A stretch of 64,000 nucleotides of DNA from Geobacter sp. UBA2189 (lineage in GTDB: Bacteria; Desulfobacterota; Desulfuromonadia; Geobacterales; Pseudopelobacteraceae). The first letter of the stretch is position 1; every line of letters starts with the position of its first letter. Below, piece after piece: positions 34,414-44,462 of this stretch. Both the position numbers and the translations under genes were made by a program. Where the stretch lies: NCBI GenBank assembly GCA_002328035.1, contig DCVL01000051.1, forward strand, positions 62,001 through 126,000, written 5' to 3'. Below the pieces are notes generated by a model that saw nothing but the letters and a program-made list of their open reading frames with translations, was not told the DNA's origin and ran no database searches.

Positions 34414-35709
34414 CTATTGCACCGGCTTACGATACGACCTGATGGTCGAGAGTACTCCGGGAATAATAGCTTGATATGCAAGGGTCTGGCACGGACTGCT
34501 GGGGTAGAGCAGCGGCAGGTCAATAGGAGAGAGTCCGTACTGCCCTTCCAGCAGTTCACGACATGCCTCGCCAACACTGGGTCCGTCTCCGGCCTTTCGG
34601 TCAATGATAAAGGCACGGTTCTGTTCATCAGGCTGAGGAAGATAATCATGAAACATAATGATGCCGCCTGGCGCAAGCATCGGATAATAGTCTTTGATGT
34701 CCTGACAAACGGCCTCGTAACTATGGTCTCCGTCGATAAGCATGAACACCGGCAGGCTGCTATACTGAAAGATGTTTGTAAGTTTTACTGCTGCTGCATC
34801 TGACATGGACTTCAGGTGGAGTGAATTGTCTTTAAAAAAATCAATGACCTTGTTAAATATTTCACCTGGAAACGGTTCAACGGCAATCCCCTGATAGGGT
34901 AGCTGCATCCGTTTGAGCGCCATGCAGGTCTCATAGAACGTACCACCAGCAAATGAACCCACCTCAATAAATCGAAGCGGAAGGCTGTTCATTGGCAGAA
35001 GCTGCCGGATGGCATAATACAACTGGAAACGCTCATTCGGGGACATCATGGTGGGAATTCCAGCAGCGACAGGGTCGTCCTGATTGAACTGTTCGATCAA
35101 GTAAGCCGGGATATCGTCATTGATTGCGGTTTTTGACTTCCATGCCAGCAGGTATTCTGAATTGTCTTCCTGAAGTTCACCCCATAATTGCTGATGCAAC
35201 TGCTCTTTCTGGCAAACCTCTCCCTTTTCAAGGATAATTCTGGCACCTTGCTGCAGCTGGTTGTGCAGAAGAAGAAGCAACTCTGCAATCACCGGTTTTG
35301 AAGTGTCAACAACATACAGAAGCTCCAGCATCCCCAGCCAGTTGCGGGCATTATCCCGTTCCTGAAGCAATCCGTCCGCACGTTTTATCCAGCTGCCCCG
35401 ACCAAGTTCATTAAAAACATAGGCATACTGCTGATATACAGAGCTTGAGATAAAGAGGTTACGGGGCTGTGCTGTCTTGTTTCTGATCACCCAGGCCAGC
35501 ACCAGGCTTGCTAAAGCGTCTTCACCAATAACCAGAAAATTACCGGATCCGTTGTCGCTGCATATTTTCGATGCCTCTCGATACAGAACCAATAATACAC
35601 GGTGTTCAGGCGGAGGCAGGCAATTGACCGAAGCAAGAAAAGCAAGCAGATCATCATCCAGATCCATTGTATCCAAAGTCAACTCCCTATATTTATCTTG
35701 TCGGTTCAT
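34414..35709 (-). CDS. Class I SAM-dependent methyltransferase with extra N-terminal domain
   Basis: A 431-residue protein. The C-terminal 190 residues form a methyltransferase: FIEVGSFAGGTFYE (SAM loop, near residue 255), VEPFPGEIF, MLIDGDHSYEAVCQDI and GGIIMFHDYLPQ, which matches the family with the HSYE/IDGDH motif acting on sugars or small molecules. The N-terminal 240 residues are not recognised. GGAGGC precedes the ATG at 35709, and the stop of the upstream gene overlaps it (ATGA). Confidence 0.75.
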   Translation of the reverse strand: MNRQDKYRELTLDTMDLDDDLLAFLASVNCLPPPEHRVLLVLYREASKICSDNGSGNFLVIGEDALASLVLAWVIRNKTAQPRNLFISSSVYQQYAYVFNELGRGSWIKRADGLLQERDNARNWLGMLELLYVVDTSKPVIAELLLLLHNQLQQGARIILEKGEVCQKEQLHQQLWGELQEDNSEYLLAWKSKTAINDDIPAYLIEQFNQDDPVAAGIPTMMSPNERFQLYYAIRQLLPMNSLPLRFIEVGSFAGGTFYETCMALKRMQLPYQGIAVEPFPGEIFNKVIDFFKDNSLHLKSMSDAAAVKLTNIFQYSSLPVFMLIDGDHSYEAVCQDIKDYYPMLAPGGIIMFHDYLPQPDEQNRAFIIDRKAGDGPSVGEACRELLEGQYGLSPIDLPLLYPSSPCQTLAYQAIIPGVLSTIRSYRKPVQ

Positions 35710-37349
35710 TTCAGTATGCCTCCCAGATCGCACACCACTCTGCTTATCACCTCACTCCAGCTATCTGGACACGGTTGGCGATAAATTTTTACGGATGGAT
35801 ACCACACTGAGTCCTGCCGATTATGCATCCAGCGCCAGTCAGGGTTCCAGGGGAGTAACAACCACGCGGGAACTCCTAGGGCACCAGCCAGGTGTACAAT
35901 AGCTGAATCAACCGTAATTACCAGATCTAGAGCCGATATCAACGATGCTGAATCACAAAAATCAGACACACTGTCAGCCAGATCCAGAAACGGCACACTG
36001 ATTGGCTGCGGGCAATGGGGGCCAAACTGTAGGCTGACCCATGAGATACCCTCTAATTTAGCGAACGGATTGCACAGCTCCGGTGTAAGGGAACGGTTGG
36101 TGTCGTTTTGATGTTCAGGCCGACCGGCCCAGGCAATTCCCACCTTAAGGCCCTGCAGAAAAGAGATCCGTTCGCGCCAATAGGCTGTCTTCTCTGACGG
36201 AGGATATAGATACGGCGGCGCAGGTGGGGGCCATCCCCGTTTCCCCAGAGCAGCGGCCAGGCTCATCATCGGCAGCTGGAAGTCCGGAGAGACCGGCAAC
36301 GGTTCGCCACGATTTACCGCTACTGAGACCCCACCCGCTGTCGAAAGTAGCGGGGTAATGTTTCGATCCTGCCCCTCAACCAGCACGGTAGCACCGCCCT
36401 GCGCCAGCATCTGTACATATCGGACAAACTGCAGGGAATCCCCGTACCCCTGTTCAGCATGAACCAGAATAGTTTTCCCAAGCAGAGATTCACCCTGCCA
36501 GCGAGGTATCTGTTCATGATGCACAGCCACAGGATTTGACTTGAGGAAGCGCCACTCATGCTCACGCCAGCCGTCCTCAAAGTTGCCTACAGCCAGCAGA
36601 GCCAGAGACAGATTAAAATGGAGATCAGCATCACAGGGAGCCAGCTCTAATGCTTCGTTAAATGCGCCAATAGCCTCCTCAAGCCGCCCACACCAGGTGT
36701 CAAGCACTGCCAGATTACAACGTGACAGCAGATAACCGGGATCAGCGGCAAGTGCCTGTTCAAACAGCCTGCGCGCATCTTTAACACTGTTCTGGCTCAG
36801 GCGCAATAGCCCCAGGGCATTCAAAGCCGGCAGATGCTGCGGGTCATTTTCAATACAACGCGAATACCAGAGTTCGGCTCCTGCCGGATCACCCAGGCGC
36901 TGACGTAACTGACCAAAATCATACAAAGCCGGAATATAAGTAGGAGAAATTTGAACCGCTCTCTGTAGGCAGGCTTCTGCCGGTTCAAGCTTGCCTGCCT
37001 CCAGGTAGATGCTGCCTAGACCATGCAATGCTTCCGACAGCTCAGAATTAATCTGCAGTGCAGATATGTATGCCTCCTCAGCCTCTTTCCGCTTATGCTG
37101 TCTGCGCAAAAGATTGGCAAAATTATAGTGAAATACAGCACAATCCGGCCTTAGCTGACAGGCCAACGCAAGATTTTGGGATGCCTCATCCAGCAAACCC
37201 TGTGCCTCAAGAACACTGCCCAGAGCGTTGCGTAGATCCGCATTGTCAGGGAACTGTTCAAGACATTGTCTGAAACATGCCTCTGCCCTCACATAATTCA
37301 TTGCAGTATATGCCTCACACCCTTGACGGTATAGCTGATCAGGCATCAT
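35706..37349 (-). CDS. TPR - GT9-like glycosyltransferase fusion protein
   Basis: A 547-residue protein. Residues 1 to about 270 form TPR units (ACFRQCLEQFPDNADLRNALGSV, FEQALAADPGYLLSRCNLAVL). The rest is a heptosyltransferase/GT9-like domain: GLKVGIAWAGRPEHQNDTN, DLVITVDSAIVHLAGALGVPAW, LPWNPDWRWMHNR. It is closely similar to the C-terminal half of the 898-residue protein, so the two are paralogues. The ATG overlaps the stop of the GT41 gene. Confidence 0.85.
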   Translation of the reverse strand: MMPDQLYRQGCEAYTAMNYVRAEACFRQCLEQFPDNADLRNALGSVLEAQGLLDEASQNLALACQLRPDCAVFHYNFANLLRRQHKRKEAEEAYISALQINSELSEALHGLGSIYLEAGKLEPAEACLQRAVQISPTYIPALYDFGQLRQRLGDPAGAELWYSRCIENDPQHLPALNALGLLRLSQNSVKDARRLFEQALAADPGYLLSRCNLAVLDTWCGRLEEAIGAFNEALELAPCDADLHFNLSLALLAVGNFEDGWREHEWRFLKSNPVAVHHEQIPRWQGESLLGKTILVHAEQGYGDSLQFVRYVQMLAQGGATVLVEGQDRNITPLLSTAGGVSVAVNRGEPLPVSPDFQLPMMSLAAALGKRGWPPPAPPYLYPPSEKTAYWRERISFLQGLKVGIAWAGRPEHQNDTNRSLTPELCNPFAKLEGISWVSLQFGPHCPQPISVPFLDLADSVSDFCDSASLISALDLVITVDSAIVHLAGALGVPAWLLLPWNPDWRWMHNRQDSVWYPSVKIYRQPCPDSWSEVISRVVCDLGGILK

Positions 37350-39235
37350 GGCATTACCTGCTGTGCTGTTACAGTTTCTGAGTACATTTTTTGAAAGGCT
37401 GTCTCAAGCTCTCTGGTTACGCCCGACTCATCCAGCAATGGGGAAGATGCAAGACGACTCCGTAATTGCTGACGGTAGCACTGCAAGCGGCCATGATCAT
37501 TGGCAAGCTCTACACAGATCTGTAGATAGTCATCCTCATTGCTTGCAATGAGCTCCGGACAGCCGGCGTTTTCAAGTAACGAAACCCCAACCCTTGACAC
37601 ATGGGAGTGCCCTGCCAGAGAAACAACTGGCGTTCCCATCCAGAGTGCTTCGCAGGTGGTGGTGGTTCCGTTGTAAGGAAAGGTGTCTAACGCTATATCT
37701 ACTTTGCCGTACTCTGCCAGATGTTCAAGCGGGGTTCTGGTGACTACGCGCATCATAAGCCGCCCGGAATCAATGCCGGCTGCAGCAAACTGTTCCTGCA
37801 GCGCCAGCTTTACCGAGTCGGTTCCCAGCGCCATGCTCTTCAGATAAAGGCGTGAGCCTGGAACTGCCGCCAGAATACGAGCCCAGAGGCTGATCTGACG
37901 TTTAGTCACTTTGCCAAAATTATTAAAGCTGCCAAAGGTGATAACACCGCTTGTCAGGCATGGAGATGAAGCAATGGCTGGAAACTCCATGGGTGGCAGA
38001 TAGCAGCAGAAACTGCGTGGCAACCTGACCAGACGTTCACAGTACAGATGTTCCGTCATGCCTGGTGGATCGCAATACCGGTCTGTAAGATAGTAGTCCA
38101 TCTCAGACAGGCCGCTGGTTGCTGGATAGCCTATCCAGGAAACCTGTATCGGAGCTGTACGCAATGCAAATGTCCCTTGGCGATTGTCTCCGGTATGACC
38201 GGACAGATCAACCAGGATATCAATCCGATCGTCCCGCACCTGACGGGCTAGAATCTCAGGTTGTACAGCAGCCATTTCCCTCCAGTGATCTGCTAAAGCC
38301 GCTAAGCGATCCGTAGTGGTATCGTGTGAACGACCCACCGAATAGCAATAGATTTCAAATCTGCGACGATCATGGTGCTGTAGGACAGGCTCAAAAAAAT
38401 AGGTCACCGAGTGGGTATAAAAATCACCGGATACATAACCGATCCGTAAACGATCAGCATGACTCTCTCTTCTGTAAGGCTGTGGCGGCAGGTCTTGCAT
38501 GGGACGACAGCGGGAGGCCAGATCAAAATGTTCGTGGGCAACAAACTCCGGATCCAGCCCCGAACAATAATTCAATGCAAGCAGATAGTTACTGATTACG
38601 CAGGCGTTATTGGGTTCCACCGACAGAGCCTTACGGTACCACTCGAGGGCTTCATCCGCTCCCCCCAGCATTTTGCTGGCTCGCCCCAGATTATTCAATA
38701 CCAGGACGTTTGTCGGCTCCAGAGTGTAGGCCTTGTTCAACACTGTAAGAGCTTCATCAAACTGGCAGAACCGAATCATCATCAATCCCATATAGCCTAG
38801 CGCTTCTATATGATCAGGATTAATCTCCAGTGCCGTTGCGATACAGCGGTTTGCCTCTGGATACTCCTCATTGTCAAGGTGAAGCCGTCCAAGACGAAGA
38901 TGGGCATCCAGATTACCAGGGGCTGTGGCAATCAGGTCTTCAAGACATTTCTGCCCTTCCTTCATACGTTTGGCATGCAGAAGGGACTCCGCAAGGAGAA
39001 GCTTCAATTGTTCAGAATCCGGCAAAGACGGCAGAAGCATCTGTAGCGCCTGAATTGCGTCTTCAAACCGAGCCAGATGAAACAGGCTCAAAGCCCTGCC
39101 TGTCAGTGCATCAATCCGTGCAGGCTGACTTGCAAGCAGCTGTTCATATACCGCCAGAGCCTGCCCATACTCGTGGGCGTCAAACAACTGGTCAGATATC
39201 TGAAGCAGATCCTGTTCAGACATCCGATGTATCAT
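37346..39235 (-). CDS. TPR - O-GlcNAc transferase (GT41)-like protein
   Basis: A 629-residue protein with about six TPR units (residues 8 to about 225) followed by the SPINDLY/OGT catalytic region. Key residues are visible: RIGYVSGDFYTHSV with the His at 275, the SWIGYPATSG stretch, FGSFNNFGKV with the Lys at 442, and DTFPYNGTTTTCEALWMGTPVVSL. GT41 enzymes add a single sugar to Ser/Thr of proteins using UDP-sugars. A bacterial member beside flagellin is a strong candidate for the first, protein-linked sugar, but that is inference. The ATG at 39235 has AGGTGG 6 bases upstream. Confidence 0.9.
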   Translation of the reverse strand: MIHRMSEQDLLQISDQLFDAHEYGQALAVYEQLLASQPARIDALTGRALSLFHLARFEDAIQALQMLLPSLPDSEQLKLLLAESLLHAKRMKEGQKCLEDLIATAPGNLDAHLRLGRLHLDNEEYPEANRCIATALEINPDHIEALGYMGLMMIRFCQFDEALTVLNKAYTLEPTNVLVLNNLGRASKMLGGADEALEWYRKALSVEPNNACVISNYLLALNYCSGLDPEFVAHEHFDLASRCRPMQDLPPQPYRRESHADRLRIGYVSGDFYTHSVTYFFEPVLQHHDRRRFEIYCYSVGRSHDTTTDRLAALADHWREMAAVQPEILARQVRDDRIDILVDLSGHTGDNRQGTFALRTAPIQVSWIGYPATSGLSEMDYYLTDRYCDPPGMTEHLYCERLVRLPRSFCCYLPPMEFPAIASSPCLTSGVITFGSFNNFGKVTKRQISLWARILAAVPGSRLYLKSMALGTDSVKLALQEQFAAAGIDSGRLMMRVVTRTPLEHLAEYGKVDIALDTFPYNGTTTTCEALWMGTPVVSLAGHSHVSRVGVSLLENAGCPELIASNEDDYLQICVELANDHGRLQCYRQQLRSRLASSPLLDESGVTRELETAFQKMYSETVTAQQVMP

Positions 39236-40271
39236 CTTGCACCACCTGATCCGTCAGGAAAAGCGAATAGTCATCGTCAAGCTGCCTCAACTGTACCGGA
39301 TCAGCCTCTTCAGACAGCTGATTGAACTGTACCTGGCAGGCCTTATAAATTATTGCGGCATGCCGTTGCAGAAATTCTCCCAACAGACCACACCGGTAGT
39401 CAGGATGAGCTGCCCAGATCAGCTCCATAGCTGCGTGCAACGCTCGAACATATGGCAGATAGCAGTAACGGATCAGGTTAAGCGGAAACTTGTGCGGAAG
39501 CAACCTGGAGAGCACTACATATTTCGGGTGTGAAAAATGCAGCGCATGAAAATGGTAGAATATCAACGGCATTCCATCCAGATATACTGAACCGCTCTCG
39601 TCGAGGCTGTATTTATATTGCAGATTGTTCCAAGGAGCCACCCCAGCGCCGATATGCTCCAGAACTCGGACAGATCTGAACCGCTCTGGCCAATCTTCAA
39701 GATACATCTGGTCACCAAATTTACCTGCCTCAAGTCTGGCATAGCACCATTCGTTGCATTTATCCCGCCACCAATGCAGTGCTTTTAAGGCAGTTGGATC
39801 CCTTCTGAAGCAAAGCAATCCAACATTATATTTTCCATATTCAATCGCTACCTTGAATGTTTCGTGAAACCGGTGTTCATGAATCAGAATACTCTGGTTA
39901 GCAAATTCATCAAAGATCGGCTGAGGAGAAGAAAAGAAATAGAGATCCGCATCCAGGTAGGTGATGGTGGAGATCTGCGGAAACCGTTCCAGCAGCCGTA
40001 GGATCACTGTCGGTGTCAGGGTCCAGTAATATTCAACTAGACTCCGGTTCAGGCGAGCCTGGCGCAGCGGTTCATCATCTGCCTCGATCTCATGCAGTGG
40101 TAGCGTAACCACACTGGGTAGCCTGAGTTTATCCAGCAACAGCCGGGTCAGTTCATCAAGGCAGACCGCATACAAGGTAAACGGCCTTCGCTCATGCTTC
40201 ATCAGCGAAGAATGCAGGGCAACTGCCCGCACCAGATAGCCTTTATCAAAATAGGTGCAGTAATATCGCAT
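39216..40271 (-). CDS. GT-A nucleotide-sugar transferase-like protein
   Basis: A 351-residue protein with the DxD site in TITYLDADLYFFSSP (about residues 99-113), YGKYNVGLLCFRRD and the DQMYLEDWPE segment near residue 195. This matches the GT8-like nucleotide-diphospho-sugar transferases. It overlaps the GT41 gene by 20 bases. No membrane segment is seen, so it acts in the cytoplasm. Confidence 0.7.
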   Translation of the reverse strand: MRYYCTYFDKGYLVRAVALHSSLMKHERRPFTLYAVCLDELTRLLLDKLRLPSVVTLPLHEIEADDEPLRQARLNRSLVEYYWTLTPTVILRLLERFPQISTITYLDADLYFFSSPQPIFDEFANQSILIHEHRFHETFKVAIEYGKYNVGLLCFRRDPTALKALHWWRDKCNEWCYARLEAGKFGDQMYLEDWPERFRSVRVLEHIGAGVAPWNNLQYKYSLDESGSVYLDGMPLIFYHFHALHFSHPKYVVLSRLLPHKFPLNLIRYCYLPYVRALHAAMELIWAAHPDYRCGLLGEFLQRHAAIIYKACQVQFNQLSEEADPVQLRQLDDDYSLFLTDQVVQDDTSDV

Positions 40272-40279
40272 AAAACCGC

Positions 40280-40924
40280 TTAAAGCGGCACCCCTTCACG
40301 GGTATAACGTGCAGGCAGCGGAATCCGTGCAACAGGTCTGGCAACAAAATCTCCCTTGGTCAACGTTATGTAGACAGACTTGATCTTTTGCAGTTCCCCG
40401 CTTTTGGCATCAATTATCCCCCACTCGGCAGGCACACTCAGGCGCCAGTCACACTCAAGCACAGTAAAGCCTGACTCTTCTGCCAGATATTTCAGACAGT
40501 CAGGGCTGAATCTCCAGTAGTCTTCGGGAGACGGGTGATAGGGAAAAGTGAATACCGTTTCTACAATCAGCAGGCTGTCCTGTTTCATAATCTGATATAA
40601 AGCAGCAAAGACCCGAAACGGATTTCTGACATGTTCCAGAACATTCAAACAGACCGCTGTGCCAAAGGTATCCCGATAACTATATGGAAGATCCTCAATA
40701 TAGGGATCCCCCTTGTCAGGATTAAATGTTTGGTAGTCAGGATCAAGGTGGTCAAAGGGGCGCTGGGCCAGTAGAAGATACCTCGCATCCTGAACGCCTG
40801 AATCGCGTGTCAGAATATAATCGGCAATACATGGACGGTTCATACCACCTAAGTCTGCAAACGGCTTGCGCAGGCCGTATTTTTCTGCCTGCTCAGTTAC
40901 CAGCACAATATCGTCCCAAAACAT
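40280..40924 (-). CDS. SAM-dependent methyltransferase
   Basis: A 214-residue class I methyltransferase-like protein. The recognisable parts are TAVCLNVLEHVRNPFRV (post-I motif), QDSLLIVETVFTFPYHPSPEDYWRFSP and the LKYLAEESGF C-terminal motif. The usual SAM glycine loop is poorly conserved, so cofactor binding should be checked. AAGGAG lies eight bases before the ATG. It precedes a GT gene by 8 bases. Confidence 0.7.
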   Translation of the reverse strand: MFWDDIVLVTEQAEKYGLRKPFADLGGMNRPCIADYILTRDSGVQDARYLLLAQRPFDHLDPDYQTFNPDKGDPYIEDLPYSYRDTFGTAVCLNVLEHVRNPFRVFAALYQIMKQDSLLIVETVFTFPYHPSPEDYWRFSPDCLKYLAEESGFTVLECDWRLSVPAEWGIIDAKSGELQKIKSVYITLTKGDFVARPVARIPLPARYTREGVPL

Positions 40925-40936
40925 AGTCGCTCCTTA

Positions 40937-41965
40937 CTACCGGGAAAACCCTTCAAAAACTGCAACAAACCGGCGTGCAACCGCAACTGGTGAGTAGTGT
41001 TCAATGGCCCACTGCCGCCCGTTCCAGGCTATTTCATGCAGGCGGACACGCTCATCTATCATCCGTTCCAGATCAAGATCAAGGTCGGCAAGGTTGAGGC
41101 CGACATAATGCTGCCAGTTCACCGGCATCACCGGAAGCTCAAAACCGTATAGATTAAAATCAAGCTGAATAGCCAGACAACCAGAGACCAGCGCTTCCCA
41201 GAAACGCCAGCTGTCCCAGCGCAACACCACCGGATCACGCTGTATGTCAATGCAGCCCATGAACGTCCTGAACCGCTCATTCTGCATCAGGTAGTCATTC
41301 TGTGAAAAATCCTGACCAAAGGTTCCACCGTAGGCCAGACAGCCCAGGCTACTGCCAAGCAGCCTGTAGTATTCATCGTTCCATCGTCCGGGTGCGGTCT
41401 GTTCCCTATGCACGGCAAGCAGTTTCTCCAGCCGGGGCAGAAGCGACAGGTCAAGGGCGGCTCGCAGATGCTGGTTCAGGGATGGACGGAAATTATAAAG
41501 AATTCTGTCGGTTCTGGGCTTATTTGCATCAAAACCGCTGGTCTTTCGGATCATTGCACTGGAAAGGCCAAAGCCGATCGGAATACGCACCCCCTGTAGC
41601 CTCCAGAAGCGGTTCTCGTGGGCTGCCAGCATGGCAGTCATGCCGTCGGCACAGAAAGTGCCGGCTTCATCCTGCATGCAGAGCAGAAAGGTACAGGGGT
41701 GGGGCGGTTCAAACCTGACGATCTGATGAAGATACTGCCGGGTGTCCTGCAGGTCTACAACCACGCAGGCGGCCTGATTCCGCTGTTGAGGATCCGCTGA
41801 TTGCACAAAGCAGAAATCTGTGACCAACGGTTCGGTATAGTTGCAATTGGCAAATACCGGAATTCCCAACTGGTTCAGTCCGTCAGCCAGACAGGTGGCA
41901 ACATAACTGAAGCTTGGGCTGTCAGCCAGAAAATATACCCCCTTGTCCTGTAGCTCCTTGATCAT
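40937..41965 (-). CDS. Putative GT-B glycosyltransferase
   Basis: A 342-residue protein beginning with MIKELQDKGVYFLADSPSFSYVATCLADGL, typical of a Rossmann-fold GT-B N-terminal domain, with a C-terminal region WRFWEALVSGCLAIQLD that fits the donor-binding part. The family is not certain. The ATG is coupled to the stop of the 823-residue gene (TGATG). It may act on the same glycan as that multi-domain protein. Confidence 0.6.
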   Translation of the reverse strand: MIKELQDKGVYFLADSPSFSYVATCLADGLNQLGIPVFANCNYTEPLVTDFCFVQSADPQQRNQAACVVVDLQDTRQYLHQIVRFEPPHPCTFLLCMQDEAGTFCADGMTAMLAAHENRFWRLQGVRIPIGFGLSSAMIRKTSGFDANKPRTDRILYNFRPSLNQHLRAALDLSLLPRLEKLLAVHREQTAPGRWNDEYYRLLGSSLGCLAYGGTFGQDFSQNDYLMQNERFRTFMGCIDIQRDPVVLRWDSWRFWEALVSGCLAIQLDFNLYGFELPVMPVNWQHYVGLNLADLDLDLERMIDERVRLHEIAWNGRQWAIEHYSPVAVARRFVAVFEGFSR

Positions 41966-44436
41966 CAAGATTGTCTTTTCAGCAGATAACTGTTGTCAAA
42001 CTGATCCTGTCCGGCAGCGGCACTGATCTGAATGCCGGTCACCAGCTCAAAACCTTGTAGTGATAGATGATTTAGAAGTTCCTGTTCGTTAAAACGATAC
42101 TCTACGGTCTCAACCCCATATGCCAGTTTTGCCATGCCGGTTGTGGGGCTGTTACGGCAGACAGGGGTGCGGTGGAGCACTACCAGATCCCTTGCCACCC
42201 TGCATGTCTCTTCAATATGCTGGCGATAGTTGGGAACATGCAGCAGTACACAGGAGGAGATCACCAGATCAAAGTGGCGATCTGGAAAGAACAGGTTTTT
42301 GGCATCCGTGCAGAAGAAGTGCGGTCTTGGATAAAAATCCCTGGCCATGGCAATCATCCCCTCCGAGTAATCAACACCGGTATAGTCAATCCGTATCCCT
42401 AACAGGTATTCAAGTATCTCGTAATAATAGCCGCTGGAACAGCCAAGCTCCAACACGCTGGAGCCATTGCGAAGATACGGCCTGATCAGCTCTGCCAGGG
42501 CGGAAAACTGTGGCCGGGGGTTGCCAGCATACATCTGTTCCAGCTCCTGTTGTACGAGGCCACGTTGACGGGCGGGCAGGTCGGCATTCTGCCAAGCCTT
42601 GGCCAGCTGACCTGTGTTTTCGTTGTCGGCAAGCGGACGGTAGCCATATGAGACTGCCGTTGGTAGCGGGTAATGTCCCTGTTCCCGTCTGTAGCGCAGC
42701 TGACGTTCAAGGAACTCGGCGGTTTGCGCCATCCGTGCAGTATAGGTGTGGTCGCGCAAAGTCCGCTGCTGACCAGCCTCTGCTATCTTGGCAGCCTCAT
42801 CTGGATGTCCACGGTAATAGCTGATTAGTCCTGCCGCCTCTTCAGCCGAGCGGTATGCAACCACCTCTCTGCCAATATCGAACAGCCGGTGCAGGTTTGA
42901 TCGGTAATCGGTGATCAGCAGTGCACCGCAGCCTGTGGCTTCAAACAGACGCATGTTGTTGGCGTAGTCGGAAGCCACATCAATATGGCGATTGAGGGTG
43001 ATGGAAGACTGACGCAGGATATTAAACATATCAAGCCCCCAGGCCTCGCCATGATGATGTTGCCTGAGTGGTGAATCAGGTGCCAGAGTTGTAGCGCCGT
43101 ATCCCCAGAGATCAAACGGTTCCTGTGCCGCTATTGCGGTCAGCTGTTCCAACCCTTTGCCATGATGTGGCGACAACCCTCCCACAAAGGTTACTGCCAG
43201 GGTGCGGGGCAGGGTGGGCAACCGGTGGAGAACCTTGGGCTCAAAGGCCAGTGGCTGATAGCAGGCAGTCTTGCCCTGGCTGCGAAACTGCTCAACAAAA
43301 TGGGGAAAAGAGGAGAAAAGAAGATCAATGCCGACCAAGTCTGTATCTGGCGGCAGTGGAGAGGCGATCTGTCCGGCAATCAGGGCTACATATGGTCTGA
43401 TCTGTGCAAGTAGTTCGGTGGTGGCGATGCTCAAGTCCTGTAGGTAAACGACATCAGGGGCAAACTGTTCTATCTGGGCAAGCAGGATAGCGGCCAGATC
43501 CTGAGGGTCGGCTCCATGTTCCGCAGCCCAGGCCGCCTGTAGCGACTCCGCATTGACAATCAGATCCTCGGCATCCCAGCCGGCTGCACGCATACCGGCT
43601 GAATAGAAGTCGCTGTCGCCGAAGCATTGCTCCTGCAACGAGCGTTTCTGCTGCCAGTACGGCTGCTGTGTCAGCTCCAGATGCCGCTGGTAGTGAGCCT
43701 TCAAAAAACCGGCATAGTATGTATTTATAAACAGTATCCTGCCAGCCGGAACCGGCAGGCTGCCCAGGTTGTGATCAATCCATACTTCATACAGGTTAAT
43801 CCGTTGCAGTTGGCGCAATAACTCATGCAGTGGGTCTGCCTGTTTTGCCATAAACAGGATTGAGGCGCGGTCACCATACTGATCCACCTTATGGGCGCTT
43901 AATCTGACAAATCTGCAATCCGACGGCAGAGCAGACTGATACTCCGGACGTGCCGCATCATGCAGGATCATAACCCCGTCAGAGGTCAGCAGATCCCAGC
44001 CAACAGCCATGCATTCATTACGGGCTCGACCATCCACCAGCACCAGATCAAAGCAGGTGTTCAATGATGCCGGATATAATATATAATGTCTGAAGCTGCT
44101 GAAGCTGCCGTCTCCTTGACCATCCAGATGCTCGCCGTCTGGAGGCTGACAATGCACAGCAACACCGGTAACCCCTGATTCAGCTATCTTCCGGGTAATA
44201 GATCTAGCCCAGGCAATGTTATGTTCAATAGACAGCCAGTTACTGCTCGGAGGCAGGCGACTTGCGTAGTAAAGTGTACTATGTCCTGCTCCCCATTCAA
44301 GGCAGTTTATCGGACGGTTGATCCCCCGCAGCAGAATCGTGCAGGCCTCAATTTCAATCGGCTGCATGAAAGGCTGTTCGTGTAGCTTGTAGTCGGCTAT
44401 GTTATCTGCTGTTTCAGGCAAGGGTGACTCTTTCAT
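41965..44436 (-). CDS. Methyltransferase-like - CgeB-like glycosyltransferase - methyltransferase protein
   Basis: An 823-residue multi-domain protein. Residues 1 to about 200 form a Rossmann domain with CLEWGAGHSTLYY (SAM loop) and LVDGRARNEC, methyltransferase-like. Residues 210 to about 580 form a CgeB-like glycosyltransferase (FVGGLSPHHGKGL, NNMRLFEATGCGALLITD). The C-terminal domain (about 640-820) is a clear class I methyltransferase: VLELGCSSGYYYEIL, VDYSEGMIAMARD and VISSCVLLHVPN. One chain thus combines sugar transfer with two possible methylations. The precise substrates are not visible. Confidence 0.8.
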   Translation of the reverse strand: MKESPLPETADNIADYKLHEQPFMQPIEIEACTILLRGINRPINCLEWGAGHSTLYYASRLPPSSNWLSIEHNIAWARSITRKIAESGVTGVAVHCQPPDGEHLDGQGDGSFSSFRHYILYPASLNTCFDLVLVDGRARNECMAVGWDLLTSDGVMILHDAARPEYQSALPSDCRFVRLSAHKVDQYGDRASILFMAKQADPLHELLRQLQRINLYEVWIDHNLGSLPVPAGRILFINTYYAGFLKAHYQRHLELTQQPYWQQKRSLQEQCFGDSDFYSAGMRAAGWDAEDLIVNAESLQAAWAAEHGADPQDLAAILLAQIEQFAPDVVYLQDLSIATTELLAQIRPYVALIAGQIASPLPPDTDLVGIDLLFSSFPHFVEQFRSQGKTACYQPLAFEPKVLHRLPTLPRTLAVTFVGGLSPHHGKGLEQLTAIAAQEPFDLWGYGATTLAPDSPLRQHHHGEAWGLDMFNILRQSSITLNRHIDVASDYANNMRLFEATGCGALLITDYRSNLHRLFDIGREVVAYRSAEEAAGLISYYRGHPDEAAKIAEAGQQRTLRDHTYTARMAQTAEFLERQLRYRREQGHYPLPTAVSYGYRPLADNENTGQLAKAWQNADLPARQRGLVQQELEQMYAGNPRPQFSALAELIRPYLRNGSSVLELGCSSGYYYEILEYLLGIRIDYTGVDYSEGMIAMARDFYPRPHFFCTDAKNLFFPDRHFDLVISSCVLLHVPNYRQHIEETCRVARDLVVLHRTPVCRNSPTTGMAKLAYGVETVEYRFNEQELLNHLSLQGFELVTGIQISAAAGQDQFDNSYLLKRQS

Positions 44437-44462
44437 GATTAAGAATCTGGCATACCGGATTA

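Noticed and set aside
36600..39200. TPR segments as DNA repeats
   Set aside because: Repetition is at protein level with diverged codons; no direct DNA repeat was seen.
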